IMG/VR virus record: IMGVR_UViG_3300019458_000032
Coordinates: 1-64,000 of that record
Origin: a virus
DNA length: 64,000 nucleotides
Strand: one strand, 5' to 3'
Part shown: positions 50,701 through 57,019 of the stretch, in pieces
Layout: every line of letters begins with the position of its first letter
Numbering within the stretch: the first letter of the stretch is position 1
The notes under the pieces: generated by a model
Databases searched by the model: none
Told to the model about the DNA's origin: nothing
The model's input: the letters and a program-made list of their open reading frames with translations, nothing else
Position numbers and translations under genes: made by a program

Positions 50701-50885
50701 GAAATTGTTTTGTTTGACATGGAAGCAGTGTGAGATTCTGTTAATACCGCCGATGAATCTGTTCCATTATGAAATAATACTTTACTTAGAACTGCGGAAA
50801 CTTGAATTTCACCTAGTTTATCTAGGCTCATTGTTGATTCAGGAACAACTCTTAAACCATGTAGATATTGAAATATATTAAGCAT
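47715..50885 (-). CDS. long tail fibre / appendage protein, 1056 aa
   Basis: The N-terminal 230 residues contain repeat-like fibre modules (SGSAITALTGDVTATGPGSVPATIANDAVTNAKLANMAAHTFKGN; ALKFLKADGTWAVPAG). Then come repeated LTNKSLVDN / LTVPDLNDQILTR segments typical of phage fibres. A carbohydrate-binding-like jelly-roll (about 410-580) precedes C-terminal domains of C1q/TNF-like look (TGTAITYADSATLGASFSINEDGLYFITVTDEV). It would form a trimeric receptor-binding fibre. The module TGDV-x-A-x-GPGSVPAT also occurs in 59734-61626. Confidence 0.85.
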   Translation of the reverse strand: MLNIFQYLHGLRVVPESTMSLDKLGEIQVSAVLSKVLFHNGTDSSAVLTESHTASMSNKTISTSSNFILASASKAAQFDSSGFLTASAVSTTELSYLIGVTSPIQAQIDAVSGSAITALTGDVTATGPGSVPATIANDAVTNAKLANMAAHTFKGNNTGSTGDPLDLTSTQLTAELNDFVGDSGSGGTKGLVPAPASGDAAALKFLKADGTWAVPAGASGTVTETGTQTLTNKSLVDNSTYIIDNGDNTKRLQFDVANITTATTRTLTVPDLNDQILTRISTDSGANRVQNKELDDTNNLIVNTTDPTKKARLLASGITVGTTRSITLPDGNTTLVGNDYPQTLTNKAIDFSTMTDGRKLILPKGTKSALDALTRVEAVIAYATDQQRVYVDNGSTLIPIGSGGGGGVNFITLDTTFQPVNQDNFNAEASIGNWIVYADAAGSTPVDMTGGSPSITIVRTTTGGEVLDGSGSLKVTKGAANEQGEGASCIANIPLGYRGKPTTIEVPLKIISGSLVAGDLKSFVYDVTNSQVITPFNNDVVNTSTLRMTFDVPANCTQIRFGFHFASTSTTAVTFSFDDVFVGPQDVSFGPAMSDWQSYTLTIGAVTTAPTPGTIVRKNAYWRRVGSDMHIRFDFEQSSAGSGGSGDYLFPLPSGYSIDTTKIDISTTGSQNVVGAASAWTSGAEEWGYVKIYNTTNLAIVGGFSSANADLIGSSNISIANTDTSYSFEAIVPISGWSTNVLNSNSSTFRISNIIANGTRVTTTPTVLGEYRSRSKDTATSNTFSDQVPTTLPSSDNGIRLHAADYTSAQTSGLISLWDIFIGKNKQYSMQFYSNSGRTGLVYTDLRIISSTSSSGTVWSYDPTTGVLTINAGSNDLATNTSRSIGENDATGGIGDGYFDIIVSESIVPVQSSSNRSEVWLDTGNGFGSTNDVIRRYTNINKNTGTAITYADSATLGASFSINEDGLYFITVTDEVTSGANYIGLSRNSSQLTTSIATITRTDRIALTTPQGAANPDSTSITLELFRGDIIRPHFGTGGGYADDARNYFRITKVNN

Positions 50886-50893
50886 TTATTACC

Positions 50894-51385
50894 TTAACTT
50901 TGTAAAATAGATTGAGCGACAAATGTTAATTTTCCCGAATGACTAGAACCACTTAATGCGGTCGTTGAAAATCTAATTTGTCCAGCATCTGTAATATTAA
51001 ATGAAATTTTACTTTCACTATCACCTAATATTCTTTGAGCTAATTGCCATTTATTATTAACAGGACCATTGGGATTATATAGAATTAAGATTTCACCAGA
51101 TTCTTCAGATTGTTCCAATGTAGTTGTTCTAAAGACCGCATAACGTATAAAAGCCGATCTAACGGTCGATGTGGGGAAGGATAGAGCAGTTATATCAATA
51201 TTTGTTCCAGGATTGTAAGGATCGAGTATTAGAGCTTGTGGAGCCACATCAAATGCTCCTACCACAGCAGCTAATGCTGCTTCTACAGCTAAACCGAATT
51301 GAACCATGGCTTCTGCCCAATTAGGGGATTCAGCAGATTCTGGAAACTCTATTAAATTGCCTTGAATATTTATTTCGATAGACAT
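50894..51385 (-). CDS. structural protein, 163 aa
   Basis: Beta-rich with a helical Ala/Val segment near residues 25-45 (WAEAMVQFGLAVEAALAAVVGAF). The C-terminal ESKISFNITDAGQIRFSTTALSG resembles virion-appendage strands. It is the first gene after late motif copy 2 and sits directly upstream of the long fibre, so it may anchor the fibre; that is inference. Confidence 0.7.
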   Translation of the reverse strand: MSIEINIQGNLIEFPESAESPNWAEAMVQFGLAVEAALAAVVGAFDVAPQALILDPYNPGTNIDITALSFPTSTVRSAFIRYAVFRTTTLEQSEESGEILILYNPNGPVNNKWQLAQRILGDSESKISFNITDAGQIRFSTTALSGSSHSGKLTFVAQSILQS

Positions 51386-51413
51386 GAATATCCTATAAAG
51401 ATGGTATCTTACA

Positions 51414-51432
51414 TATAACAGTTGTTAAAATA
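51414..51432 (-). promoter_or_regulatory. late motif copy 2
   Basis: Minus-strand TATTTTAACAACTGTTATA, identical to copy 1, here followed by TGTAAG. It lies 28 bases before the ATG at 51385 and downstream of the HNH gene, exactly where a new operon would begin. Confidence 0.65.
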
Positions 51433-51468
51433 AGGCTAATTTAACAGAAAGAAAGTTTAATGTTATAA

Positions 51469-52074
51469 CTATTGAATTTTATTGGATTTTTTCATCTTTA
51501 TAACATGGGTATCTTTTATAGATTTGATATCGTGTTCTGCAATTAAAAGAGGTCTTAAGTTAGTATAATGACAAAGTTTATAAAAATCCTCTTCTATATC
51601 AGATTTACCCAAAGGTATAATATGGTCTATTTCCCAATAGAGAGCATAGTTTTCCCAAGTCATTCCGGGTTCAAATCTCTGTTCTATATACGTTTTAAGT
51701 TCTTCATATGTACATCCTAGATATTGTTCAGTTTTATTGGTTTTATTCCATCTTTTAGATTTTAAAGCTCTATTAATTCGACTTCTCATACACTTTTTAA
51801 GACGAAATAATTCATCGTTATAATATCTAAATTTATCTCTTTTTCTGCTAGAATCTCTAGCTTTTTCAGATCTTTTATATTCTAATTGTCTTTTTTTAAC
51901 TTCTGGACGTTGGCGATATTCTCTGCCGTACTCTTTGTTTTTTCCTAATCTATTAGAATTAATACATTTATTACAAGTTCCACGTCTATATACTTTATCT
52001 TTATAATAAGCACATTTTTGAAATTCTTCTATTTCTTTAGTAAGTTTACATGTTTTACATTTTTTTAATATCAT
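51469..52074 (-). CDS. HNH endonuclease inserted in the late region, 201 aa
   Basis: An N-terminal zinc module (CKTCKLTKEIEEFQKCAYY ... CNKCINSNR), a basic helical linker (RPEVKKRQLEYKRSEKARDSSRKRDK) and a C-terminal nuclease (YWEIDHIIPLGKSDIEEDFYKLCHYTNLRPLLIAEHDIK) make a typical phage homing HNH enzyme. It has its own sigma70-like promoter and follows the capsid terminator, so it is transcribed separately from the late operons. No ribosome site is seen; the message is probably leaderless. This fits a mobile gene inserted between head and fibre modules. Confidence 0.88.
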   Translation of the reverse strand: MILKKCKTCKLTKEIEEFQKCAYYKDKVYRRGTCNKCINSNRLGKNKEYGREYRQRPEVKKRQLEYKRSEKARDSSRKRDKFRYYNDELFRLKKCMRSRINRALKSKRWNKTNKTEQYLGCTYEELKTYIEQRFEPGMTWENYALYWEIDHIIPLGKSDIEEDFYKLCHYTNLRPLLIAEHDIKSIKDTHVIKMKKSNKIQ

Positions 52075-52080
52075 GATAAG

Positions 52081-52109
52081 ATTATAACATATATATTTTT
52101 AGAAATCAA
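52081..52109 (-). promoter_or_regulatory. sigma70-like promoter of the HNH gene
   Basis: On the minus strand TTGATT (52109-52104), 17 bases, and a perfect TATAAT (52086-52081) with TGT before it. The -10 ends 6 bases before the ATG at 52074, so the predicted start point coincides with the start codon. Confidence 0.65.
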
Positions 52110-52138
52110 GTTTCAAGAATTGCGCAAAATTTTTATGT

Positions 52139-52171
52139 AAAAAAAAAGGCCTGTTTAATTAAAAACAGGCC
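52139..52171 (-). terminator. Rho-independent terminator after the capsid gene
   Basis: On the minus strand GGCCTGTTT (52171-52163) pairs perfectly with AAACAGGCC (52156-52148) across a 6-base loop, followed by a run of nine T. It lies 21 bases beyond the major capsid gene stop. Confidence 0.85.
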
Positions 52172-52191
52172 CTTCTAAATACTCGTTTTTA

Positions 52192-53421
52192 TTAAGTATT
52201 AACAATTCCAGTTAAGATAACGTTGCGCCCAGGTGCAGCGCAGAACAAAGCTTGATCTGTGTACAGACGAAGCTCGTAAGCAGCGGCGTTCTCAGAATCT
52301 TTAAAGAACTGATCACCTTGACCAGGACGTTTAAAGGTAATGTCACTTGAACCTACTCTTGACCATTCACTAAGATCGAGCATATAGGCATAACCTTCTT
52401 TAACGTAAATGGAAGGTTGAATTTCAATCTCACCATTTTGCGAAAAGAATGTCAATGCACGAGAACCGTTTTTGGCTCTTTCTGTGCTATAGCTTGAATC
52501 ATATTGACGAAGAGCAGCTTGGTCGTTGTTAAGATTTGCCCATCCGCGAGGATTAACAAGCAATAACAATTTACCTTCTTGACCTTTTTCAACTGGGCGA
52601 GCAGCAGCAGAGATGATTTTAGCAAAGCTAAGAGCACCAGCAACTGAATAGCTGTTACCTTTGAAGATATTAAATGCGGCGACATCAATACCAAACAAAG
52701 AACCAGAAGATTGAGTCAAAATTTGATGAATACCAGGGAACTCATTTCCATAAGCTCCACCATGCCAAAGCACATCACCGGCAACGATGCCAGGAATAAC
52801 TGATTCGAGAGTAACAGTTTTAGCATCCAAATCAACTTGTTTAACTTTAGCTTCACCGCGAGAAACTGCACCAGAAGAATCTCTAACTTCTACAGGCATT
52901 TTTTCAGCACCAACCCAAATACCAGGAGCCCATTCGGCTGTAGTAATTGTGATTGTAGCACTTGAAGAAGAAGCAACTGTTGCATAGCCAACTTGACCAT
53001 AGAACATTTCAGCTTCCAATTTCTTTGTCATGGATCTAAGCATATTGCCTACAACATATTTTGTTGCATCCATGAAAGCTTGTTTACTACCTTGTGAACG
53101 ACTTACAGCGGCAATACCGATTAAGCCTCTCAAAAGAGCAGAATTACCTTTAATTGTGGCATCTTTAATAACGCCACTGATTGCAGGACGAAGATTAAAT
53201 GCATCTTCATCGCTTGAAGCAAAAGTAATACCATGCTCAAGACCAAGAACAACAGGTTGGTGGTAGCTATTACCAGGCTGTTTATCTTTCGACATAAAGT
53301 CGATCATATTTAAAACTTTAACACCATCAGGGATAAGTTCTTTTACCTTATCGGCATAGACTTCCTTGAATAGTGCATTCATATCGCCATATTTATTTGC
53401 GGCAGCAGTTGCAGAACTCAT
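52192..53421 (-). CDS. major capsid protein (HK97-fold), 409 aa
   Basis: Length, position after scaffold, a following strong terminator and marked G/C-richer codons (high expression) all point to the major capsid protein. Sequence features fit podoviral HK97-type shells: an N-terminal helix ALFKEVYADKVKELIPDG, the long GLEHGITFAS ... LRGLIGIAAVSRSQGSKQAFMDATKYVVGNMLRSMTKKLEAEMFYG backbone helix, an inserted beta domain (MPVEVRDSSGAVSRGEAKVKQVDLDAKTVTLESV) and a C-terminal AAAYELRLYTDQALFCAAPGRNVILTGI strand. It forms the icosahedral shell around the scaffold. Confidence 0.85.
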   Translation of the reverse strand: MSSATAAANKYGDMNALFKEVYADKVKELIPDGVKVLNMIDFMSKDKQPGNSYHQPVVLGLEHGITFASSDEDAFNLRPAISGVIKDATIKGNSALLRGLIGIAAVSRSQGSKQAFMDATKYVVGNMLRSMTKKLEAEMFYGQVGYATVASSSSATITITTAEWAPGIWVGAEKMPVEVRDSSGAVSRGEAKVKQVDLDAKTVTLESVIPGIVAGDVLWHGGAYGNEFPGIHQILTQSSGSLFGIDVAAFNIFKGNSYSVAGALSFAKIISAAARPVEKGQEGKLLLLVNPRGWANLNNDQAALRQYDSSYSTERAKNGSRALTFFSQNGEIEIQPSIYVKEGYAYMLDLSEWSRVGSSDITFKRPGQGDQFFKDSENAAAYELRLYTDQALFCAAPGRNVILTGIVNT

Positions 53422-53431
53422 ACATTACTCC

Positions 53432-53920
53432 TTATGCTTGTTCGTCAACAGCGTATTCAACTTCTAAACATAGGTTGTGTGTACCTGATGTTAGAGCAGC
53501 AGAGCTGTCAATGGTTAAAAGAATTTTATCTCCAATTGCATCTAAACCATCAGCATCACCCAACGAAACGTTGAATGTATTACCTGACTCAGATTGAGTT
53601 GTAGATTGGCGAGAACATGAAGCTCTCAAAACTTTTTTAACGGGTTCACTAATTTTCACTAAACAATTCATGATACCAGTTGCATCAGAGGGAGCATCTG
53701 TATAAGTAGGTGCTGTTTGACCAGGATCTAATGCGCCAGAGGCTTCTGAGATATCATCTTGACCAGTTCCTTCCAAACGTAAAAATAATACGGCTGGATC
53801 GTCTACTGATCTTGTTTTACTAGCAGGGGTAGCATTGCCGACAACTTGGAACTTCAATACAAGCCTTTGGGCTTTCAACTGAACGTTCTGTACGACGCTG
53901 CTTTGTGCATCATAAGACAT
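53432..53920 (-). CDS. capsid decoration-like protein, 162 aa
   Basis: The gene lies 10 bases upstream of the capsid gene and shares its transcript. It encodes a beta-rich protein (RLVLKFQVVGNATPASKTRSVDDPAVLFLRLEG ... NLCLEVEYAVDEQA). Similar small proteins beside capsid genes decorate or stabilise heads in podoviruses, but no named family is certain. AAGGAG-like site TAGGAG precedes the start. Confidence 0.65.
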   Translation of the reverse strand: MSYDAQSSVVQNVQLKAQRLVLKFQVVGNATPASKTRSVDDPAVLFLRLEGTGQDDISEASGALDPGQTAPTYTDAPSDATGIMNCLVKISEPVKKVLRASCSRQSTTQSESGNTFNVSLGDADGLDAIGDKILLTIDSSAALTSGTHNLCLEVEYAVDEQA

Positions 53921-54072
53921 TTTTTTTCTCCTAAATTAATTAAATTACACTTCTAAAACGTTACTTTTCGATAAGCAAAGTCATAAATGTGTCTATAATC
54001 TTTTTAAGATATCTACGCCCTATGAAAGGTAACGTGGAGTCCACTAAAGCAGACAATTATACTTTTCTATCA

Positions 54073-54090
54073 TATACAGTTGTTAAAATA
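54073..54090 (-). promoter_or_regulatory. late motif copy 3 (one base shorter)
   Basis: Minus-strand TATTTTAACAACTGTATA differs from copies 1 and 2 by loss of one T before the terminal ATA. It stands 152 bases before the decoration/capsid operon. Confidence 0.6.
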
Positions 54091-54142
54091 ATGCATTTTT
54101 TATGCCAAAATTTTTATTAATATATAACTATTTGATTTTATT

Positions 54143-54171
54143 AAAAAAAGGGCCAGCTTCATGGCCAGCCC
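54143..54171 (-). terminator. Rho-independent terminator after the scaffold gene
   Basis: On the minus strand GGGCTGGC (54171-54164) pairs with GCTGGCCC (54157-54150), 8 pairs including two G-U, followed by seven T. It separates scaffold from capsid transcription. Confidence 0.75.
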
Positions 54172-54176
54172 TCTAA

Positions 54177-54234
54177 ACTCTACCACCTTCGCAAGTGATA
54201 GAGGTTGCACTCTAATAGTATTTTAAGCTATTAG
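54177..54234. repeat. two short inverted repeats around the scaffold stop
   Basis: CTCTA/TAGAG (54177-54202, with CAC/GTG inside) and CTAATAG/CTATTAG (54212-54218/54228-54234), the second covering the scaffold stop codon. They may protect the 3' end of the scaffold message or slow ribosomes; function not established. Confidence 0.4.
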
Positions 54235-55247
54235 AAGCCGAAATACTTCTTATAATCAATTTTAGCAACTTCTTTGGGTTGAGCACTCTTTCCGCCAGCA
54301 TCTTTAATTGACGACGCGTGTGTAGGAGCTGGAGAAGCTTTAGCTTTAGCTACATGTTTCTTTCTCATACGATCAAAGAGTTCTTTTTTAAACATTTCCT
54401 CGATTACATCTTCAGGGGCAGAGTTGATAAATTCTCTAATTTCGGATTTAATATCTTCTCTAACCAATGGAAGAACATCATCGGGTGTAATATCGATATT
54501 ATTTTCAACACCTAACAATAGGTAATCACTCATCTTTTTAACAATATATGGAGTAGGTTTTTTAAATTCTGATTTCTCCAAAGCTTGAGTCATGAGATTA
54601 TCATATTTAATAATTTCATTCTGAAGAGCAGTTTCTTTGCGTTCTTTTTCTCTTTCAGCCGCTAATTTATCTTTTTCATCTTTAAGCGACTTAAGTTCTG
54701 CTTCCATTGCCTCTTTAGCTCTTTGCTCTGGACTCTTTTCCATATCAGCCAAACGTTTTTCGACATAGCCTTTAACCAAATCGTCTACGTTCATTCCTAA
54801 TCCACCCTCGGAATCGGCTAAAACTCCCAATGGATCGCTTGTAAGTCTTTGAATTAACTCAGAAACTTCTTTTTTGAGCTCAGAATATTCGGCCATTCTT
54901 TTTTGAGCAGCACGAGATAATTGAAGATGTTTTTTAACCTCTTCTTCATTATCCAAATCAAGTTCTAAATCTTCTTCTTTTTGATCAACCTTGATTTTAT
55001 ATTTTTTCTTATTAGCCTTTTTAGCTGCTTCTTTTTTCTTTTCTTCTTTTGAAGATTTCTCACTAGCAGCTTCTATGGACTCAGGTTGTTCATCTGAATT
55101 TTCTTCAGTCTTTTCAGCATCTTCAATATTTTCACTACCATCGGTAGATTCTGCTGTTTCTAATACTTCGGTATTTTCAGTATTAGTAGATTCAGCGGCA
55201 GGTGCTGAACTTTCTGGGGCAGGCGTTGAATTTGTTGCTTCGGACAT
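54231..55247 (-). CDS. capsid scaffolding protein, 338 aa
   Basis: A disordered Ser/Thr/Glu-rich N-terminus (to about residue 55), a Lys-rich block, a long charged coiled coil (AEYSELKKEVSELIQRL; AKEAMEAELKSLKDEKDKLAAEREKERKE) and a basic C-terminal KIDYKKYFGF tail give the classical scaffold build, with the tail likely to contact the capsid protein. Its position between the lysozyme-like gene and the decoration/capsid operon supports this. Confidence 0.85.
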   Translation of the reverse strand: MSEATNSTPAPESSAPAAESTNTENTEVLETAESTDGSENIEDAEKTEENSDEQPESIEAASEKSSKEEKKKEAAKKANKKKYKIKVDQKEEDLELDLDNEEEVKKHLQLSRAAQKRMAEYSELKKEVSELIQRLTSDPLGVLADSEGGLGMNVDDLVKGYVEKRLADMEKSPEQRAKEAMEAELKSLKDEKDKLAAEREKERKETALQNEIIKYDNLMTQALEKSEFKKPTPYIVKKMSDYLLLGVENNIDITPDDVLPLVREDIKSEIREFINSAPEDVIEEMFKKELFDRMRKKHVAKAKASPAPTHASSIKDAGGKSAQPKEVAKIDYKKYFGF

Positions 55248-55290
55248 ACTATTTTCTCCTATTTACGCGCATTTAAGCGTGGTTAATAAT

Positions 55291-55320
55291 AGAATCGTCT
55301 TCACCATGAAGATAGATTCT
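55291..55320 (-). promoter_or_regulatory. hairpin and weak late-motif match before the scaffold gene
   Basis: AGAATC/GATTCT encloses TCTTC/GAAGA (55298-55302/55308-55312), an interrupted 11-bp stem in the scaffold leader. Just upstream on the minus strand, ATTAACAACTATCTTT (about 55319-55334) partly matches the late motif core TTAACAACT. Promoter assignment is uncertain. Confidence 0.4.
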
Positions 55321-55335
55321 AAAGATAGTTGTTAA

Positions 55336-55890
55336 TTATTCATCTTTTAATGAATTCATATAAGCTTTTTTAATTTCTTCATCTAATTCTTCTGGAGTTG
55401 GTCTATTTGGATTTTGTAATAATTGTTGTGAATCTTCTTGAGGTGCCATTAAACTTCTTAAATTTCTATATTTTTGCACATAATTACTATCATCTAAAAT
55501 TTCTGGAGTAATTTGTTCAGGGTTTAAATTATGCCCTTTTAACCAACTATATGCAGCCTTTTCTTCATTTCCTTCTTGTTTTTCAAGTGAATGTTTAGCC
55601 AATTCTTCAGCTAAATGTTGTTCAATATTAGGATTTTTTTCTAAAGTTTGTTTTAATACATCTGGGGAAAGTTTATAAAGTTCTACCATTTCAGGTGTAA
55701 CCTCATTTTTTAATCTTTTTCGACTAATAATTTCTTTTACAGTATTAGGCATTAAACCGTAATTACCAATAGCTCTATCGCCTTTTTGAAGATTATCTAA
55801 AGTAATTTCTGGATGATTAAAATTCTTACCACCACTAGATTCAATTTGTTTTATTCTTTCCAAAAAATCTTTTATCTTTTTATCAGCCAT
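55336..55890 (-). CDS. lysozyme/transglycosylase-like protein, 184 aa
   Basis: The N-terminal part reads IKQIESSGGKNFNHPEI ... GDRAIGNYGLMPNTVKEII, the SLT-type lysozyme-fold signature with Glu16 as the likely catalytic acid (I-E-S-S-G) and the G-x-Y-G-L-M-P block. KAAYSWLKGHN follows as in transglycosylases. The C-terminal 50 residues are Pro/Gln/Glu-rich. With no signal peptide and a place among head genes, it is more likely a virion-associated peptidoglycan enzyme used at entry than the lysin. It overlaps the small membrane gene upstream by 19 bases. Confidence 0.8.
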   Translation of the reverse strand: MADKKIKDFLERIKQIESSGGKNFNHPEITLDNLQKGDRAIGNYGLMPNTVKEIISRKRLKNEVTPEMVELYKLSPDVLKQTLEKNPNIEQHLAEELAKHSLEKQEGNEEKAAYSWLKGHNLNPEQITPEILDDSNYVQKYRNLRSLMAPQEDSQQLLQNPNRPTPEELDEEIKKAYMNSLKDE

Positions 55891-56027
55891 ACAATGGTTC
55901 CAATCATTAAAATATTCAAAAATAAAGATGAATAAAATAATCTTTTATATTTTTTTATGGTATAATTGTCCATAAAACTTCTTTTAATTTTAGGATGATT
56001 AGGATCTTGAAATATGATTTTACCCAT
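55872..56027 (-). CDS. small membrane protein, 51 aa
   Basis: ATG at 56027 follows AAGGAATAAAA on the minus strand and overlaps the end of the upstream gene by 8 bases; the stop is TAA at 55874-55872. The product has a basic N-terminal half (HPKIKRSFMDNYTIKKYKR) and one C-terminal hydrophobic helix (LFLNILMIGTIVWLI). It fills a gap in the late operon and overlaps the transglycosylase start. Function unknown; a holin-like or anchor role is possible. Confidence 0.6.
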   Translation of the reverse strand: MGKIIFQDPNHPKIKRSFMDNYTIKKYKRLFYSSLFLNILMIGTIVWLIKR

Positions 56028-56523
56028 TTTTATTCCTTAAATATTCAGATAATTTTTCATAAATTTCATGTGGTGGAGTAATTGCCAAGTCTATATTTAA
56101 ATCTGGAACAATATTTTCTTCAATTAGACATTTATATACTTCATCACACAAAAACGCGTTATCTTTAGCCCATTTATTCTTTTTAGGAAAAGGAATTTTA
56201 AAAACTTTTTTTAATAACCCTCTCCACGCGAAATAAAAAAATCCTGGATAATCATAATCTCGACTATCGTATTTATCAACAATTCTATCCCAAATTCTAT
56301 CCTCAATTTCAATTGGTAAATTAAGTTCAATTAAATGAACAATTTCAAAAGATTTTTGAGCATTTCTAAAAAATTTTGGATGTGTTCCCATTAAATTAGA
56401 TTCAAACATTAGTCCACCTGCTGGACTATTAAATACTAGAGCAAAATGACTACAATCGGTTTCTAAACCCCATCTAATTATATTACTCAATACTAAATTA
56501 CTTTTTGTCCAAATTAATTTCAT
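56020..56523 (-). CDS. NlpC/P60-like (permuted papain fold, YiiX type) protein, 167 aa
   Basis: CSHFALVFNSPAGGLMFES near the N-terminus holds the likely catalytic His27, and NAFLCDEVYKCL towards the C-terminus the Cys, the reversed order known for the circularly permuted YaeF/YiiX branch of NlpC/P60 hydrolases. Such enzymes cleave peptide or acyl bonds at the cell wall or membrane. It has no signal peptide and lies in the late operon next to the transglycosylase-like gene. Assignment rests on these motifs only. Confidence 0.65.
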   Translation of the reverse strand: MKLIWTKSNLVLSNIIRWGLETDCSHFALVFNSPAGGLMFESNLMGTHPKFFRNAQKSFEIVHLIELNLPIEIEDRIWDRIVDKYDSRDYDYPGFFYFAWRGLLKKVFKIPFPKKNKWAKDNAFLCDEVYKCLIEENIVPDLNIDLAITPPHEIYEKLSEYLRNKNG

Positions 56524-56834
56524 AAACTACTTAATATTTGTATTAAACGATTTTTAAATACTTGTTTTCTCTCTTCAGTTAAAAAGGGAGCCATTTCTGG
56601 TGTGATCTTTATTGATTCAACTGCTTTATATGTTTCCCAAAGAGAACCAGTTGAACCATAATACATTACATCTCTAACAGCATCTACAATTAATTTTGTC
56701 TTTCCGGCAGCAGTTATTTGATCGATTACGTTCTCTCCACCAAATTCATTTATTAAAACTTGAAATCCTTCTTGCGCTTTTTTTATTTTCGAAGCACCAA
56801 TTGCTATTAAATATGGTGGTACATTAATTGTCAT
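56520..56834 (-). CDS. hypothetical late protein, 104 aa
   Basis: Helical, amphipathic, with no membrane segment (YLIAIGASKIKKAQEGFQVLINEFGGENVID). ATGA coupling to the following gene. No family recognised; probably a minor virion or assembly protein. Confidence 0.65.
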   Translation of the reverse strand: MTINVPPYLIAIGASKIKKAQEGFQVLINEFGGENVIDQITAAGKTKLIVDAVRDVMYYGSTGSLWETYKAVESIKITPEMAPFLTEERKQVFKNRLIQILSSL

Positions 56835-56836
56835 AA

Positions 56837-57019
56837 TTATTCAAACACCAAAAAGAATTTACCAGTATCAAAATTCTGTAAAGGAGTTAGGTTTTCTTCC
56901 GCCATGCCTTTTAACCAGTATTTATTTTCACCTACTTTAGAATCTTGAAAACGAATTCCATCGTATGTGTTCCCATCAATCCAATATTTTTGATCACCCT
57001 TGGGATCTACAGCACTCAT
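56837..57019 (-). CDS. small protein with repeated KYW-x-x-G motif, 60 aa
   Basis: Two related segments, KYWIDGNTYDGI and KYWLKGMAEENL, suggest a duplicated short beta-hairpin unit. It is coupled by an ATGA overlap to the beta-helix gene upstream, so it may cap or chaperone that appendage. Function unknown. Confidence 0.6.
   Translation of the reverse strand: MSAVDPKGDQKYWIDGNTYDGIRFQDSKVGENKYWLKGMAEENLTPLQNFDTGKFFLVFE

Larger units (their letters stand above)
53921..54230 (-). promoter_or_regulatory. 310-bp intergenic region: terminator, late motif and structured capsid leader
   Basis: In minus-strand order this region holds an inverted repeat at the scaffold stop, a small hairpin, the scaffold terminator, late motif copy 3, then a leader of about 150 nt before the decoration/capsid operon. 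In the leader ACGTTAC (53958-53964) is complementary to GTAACGT (54029-54035), enclosing a short ATCTT/AAGAT hairpin; a GTGG/CCAC hairpin touches the outer end. This could stabilise the capsid message. Confidence 0.5.
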
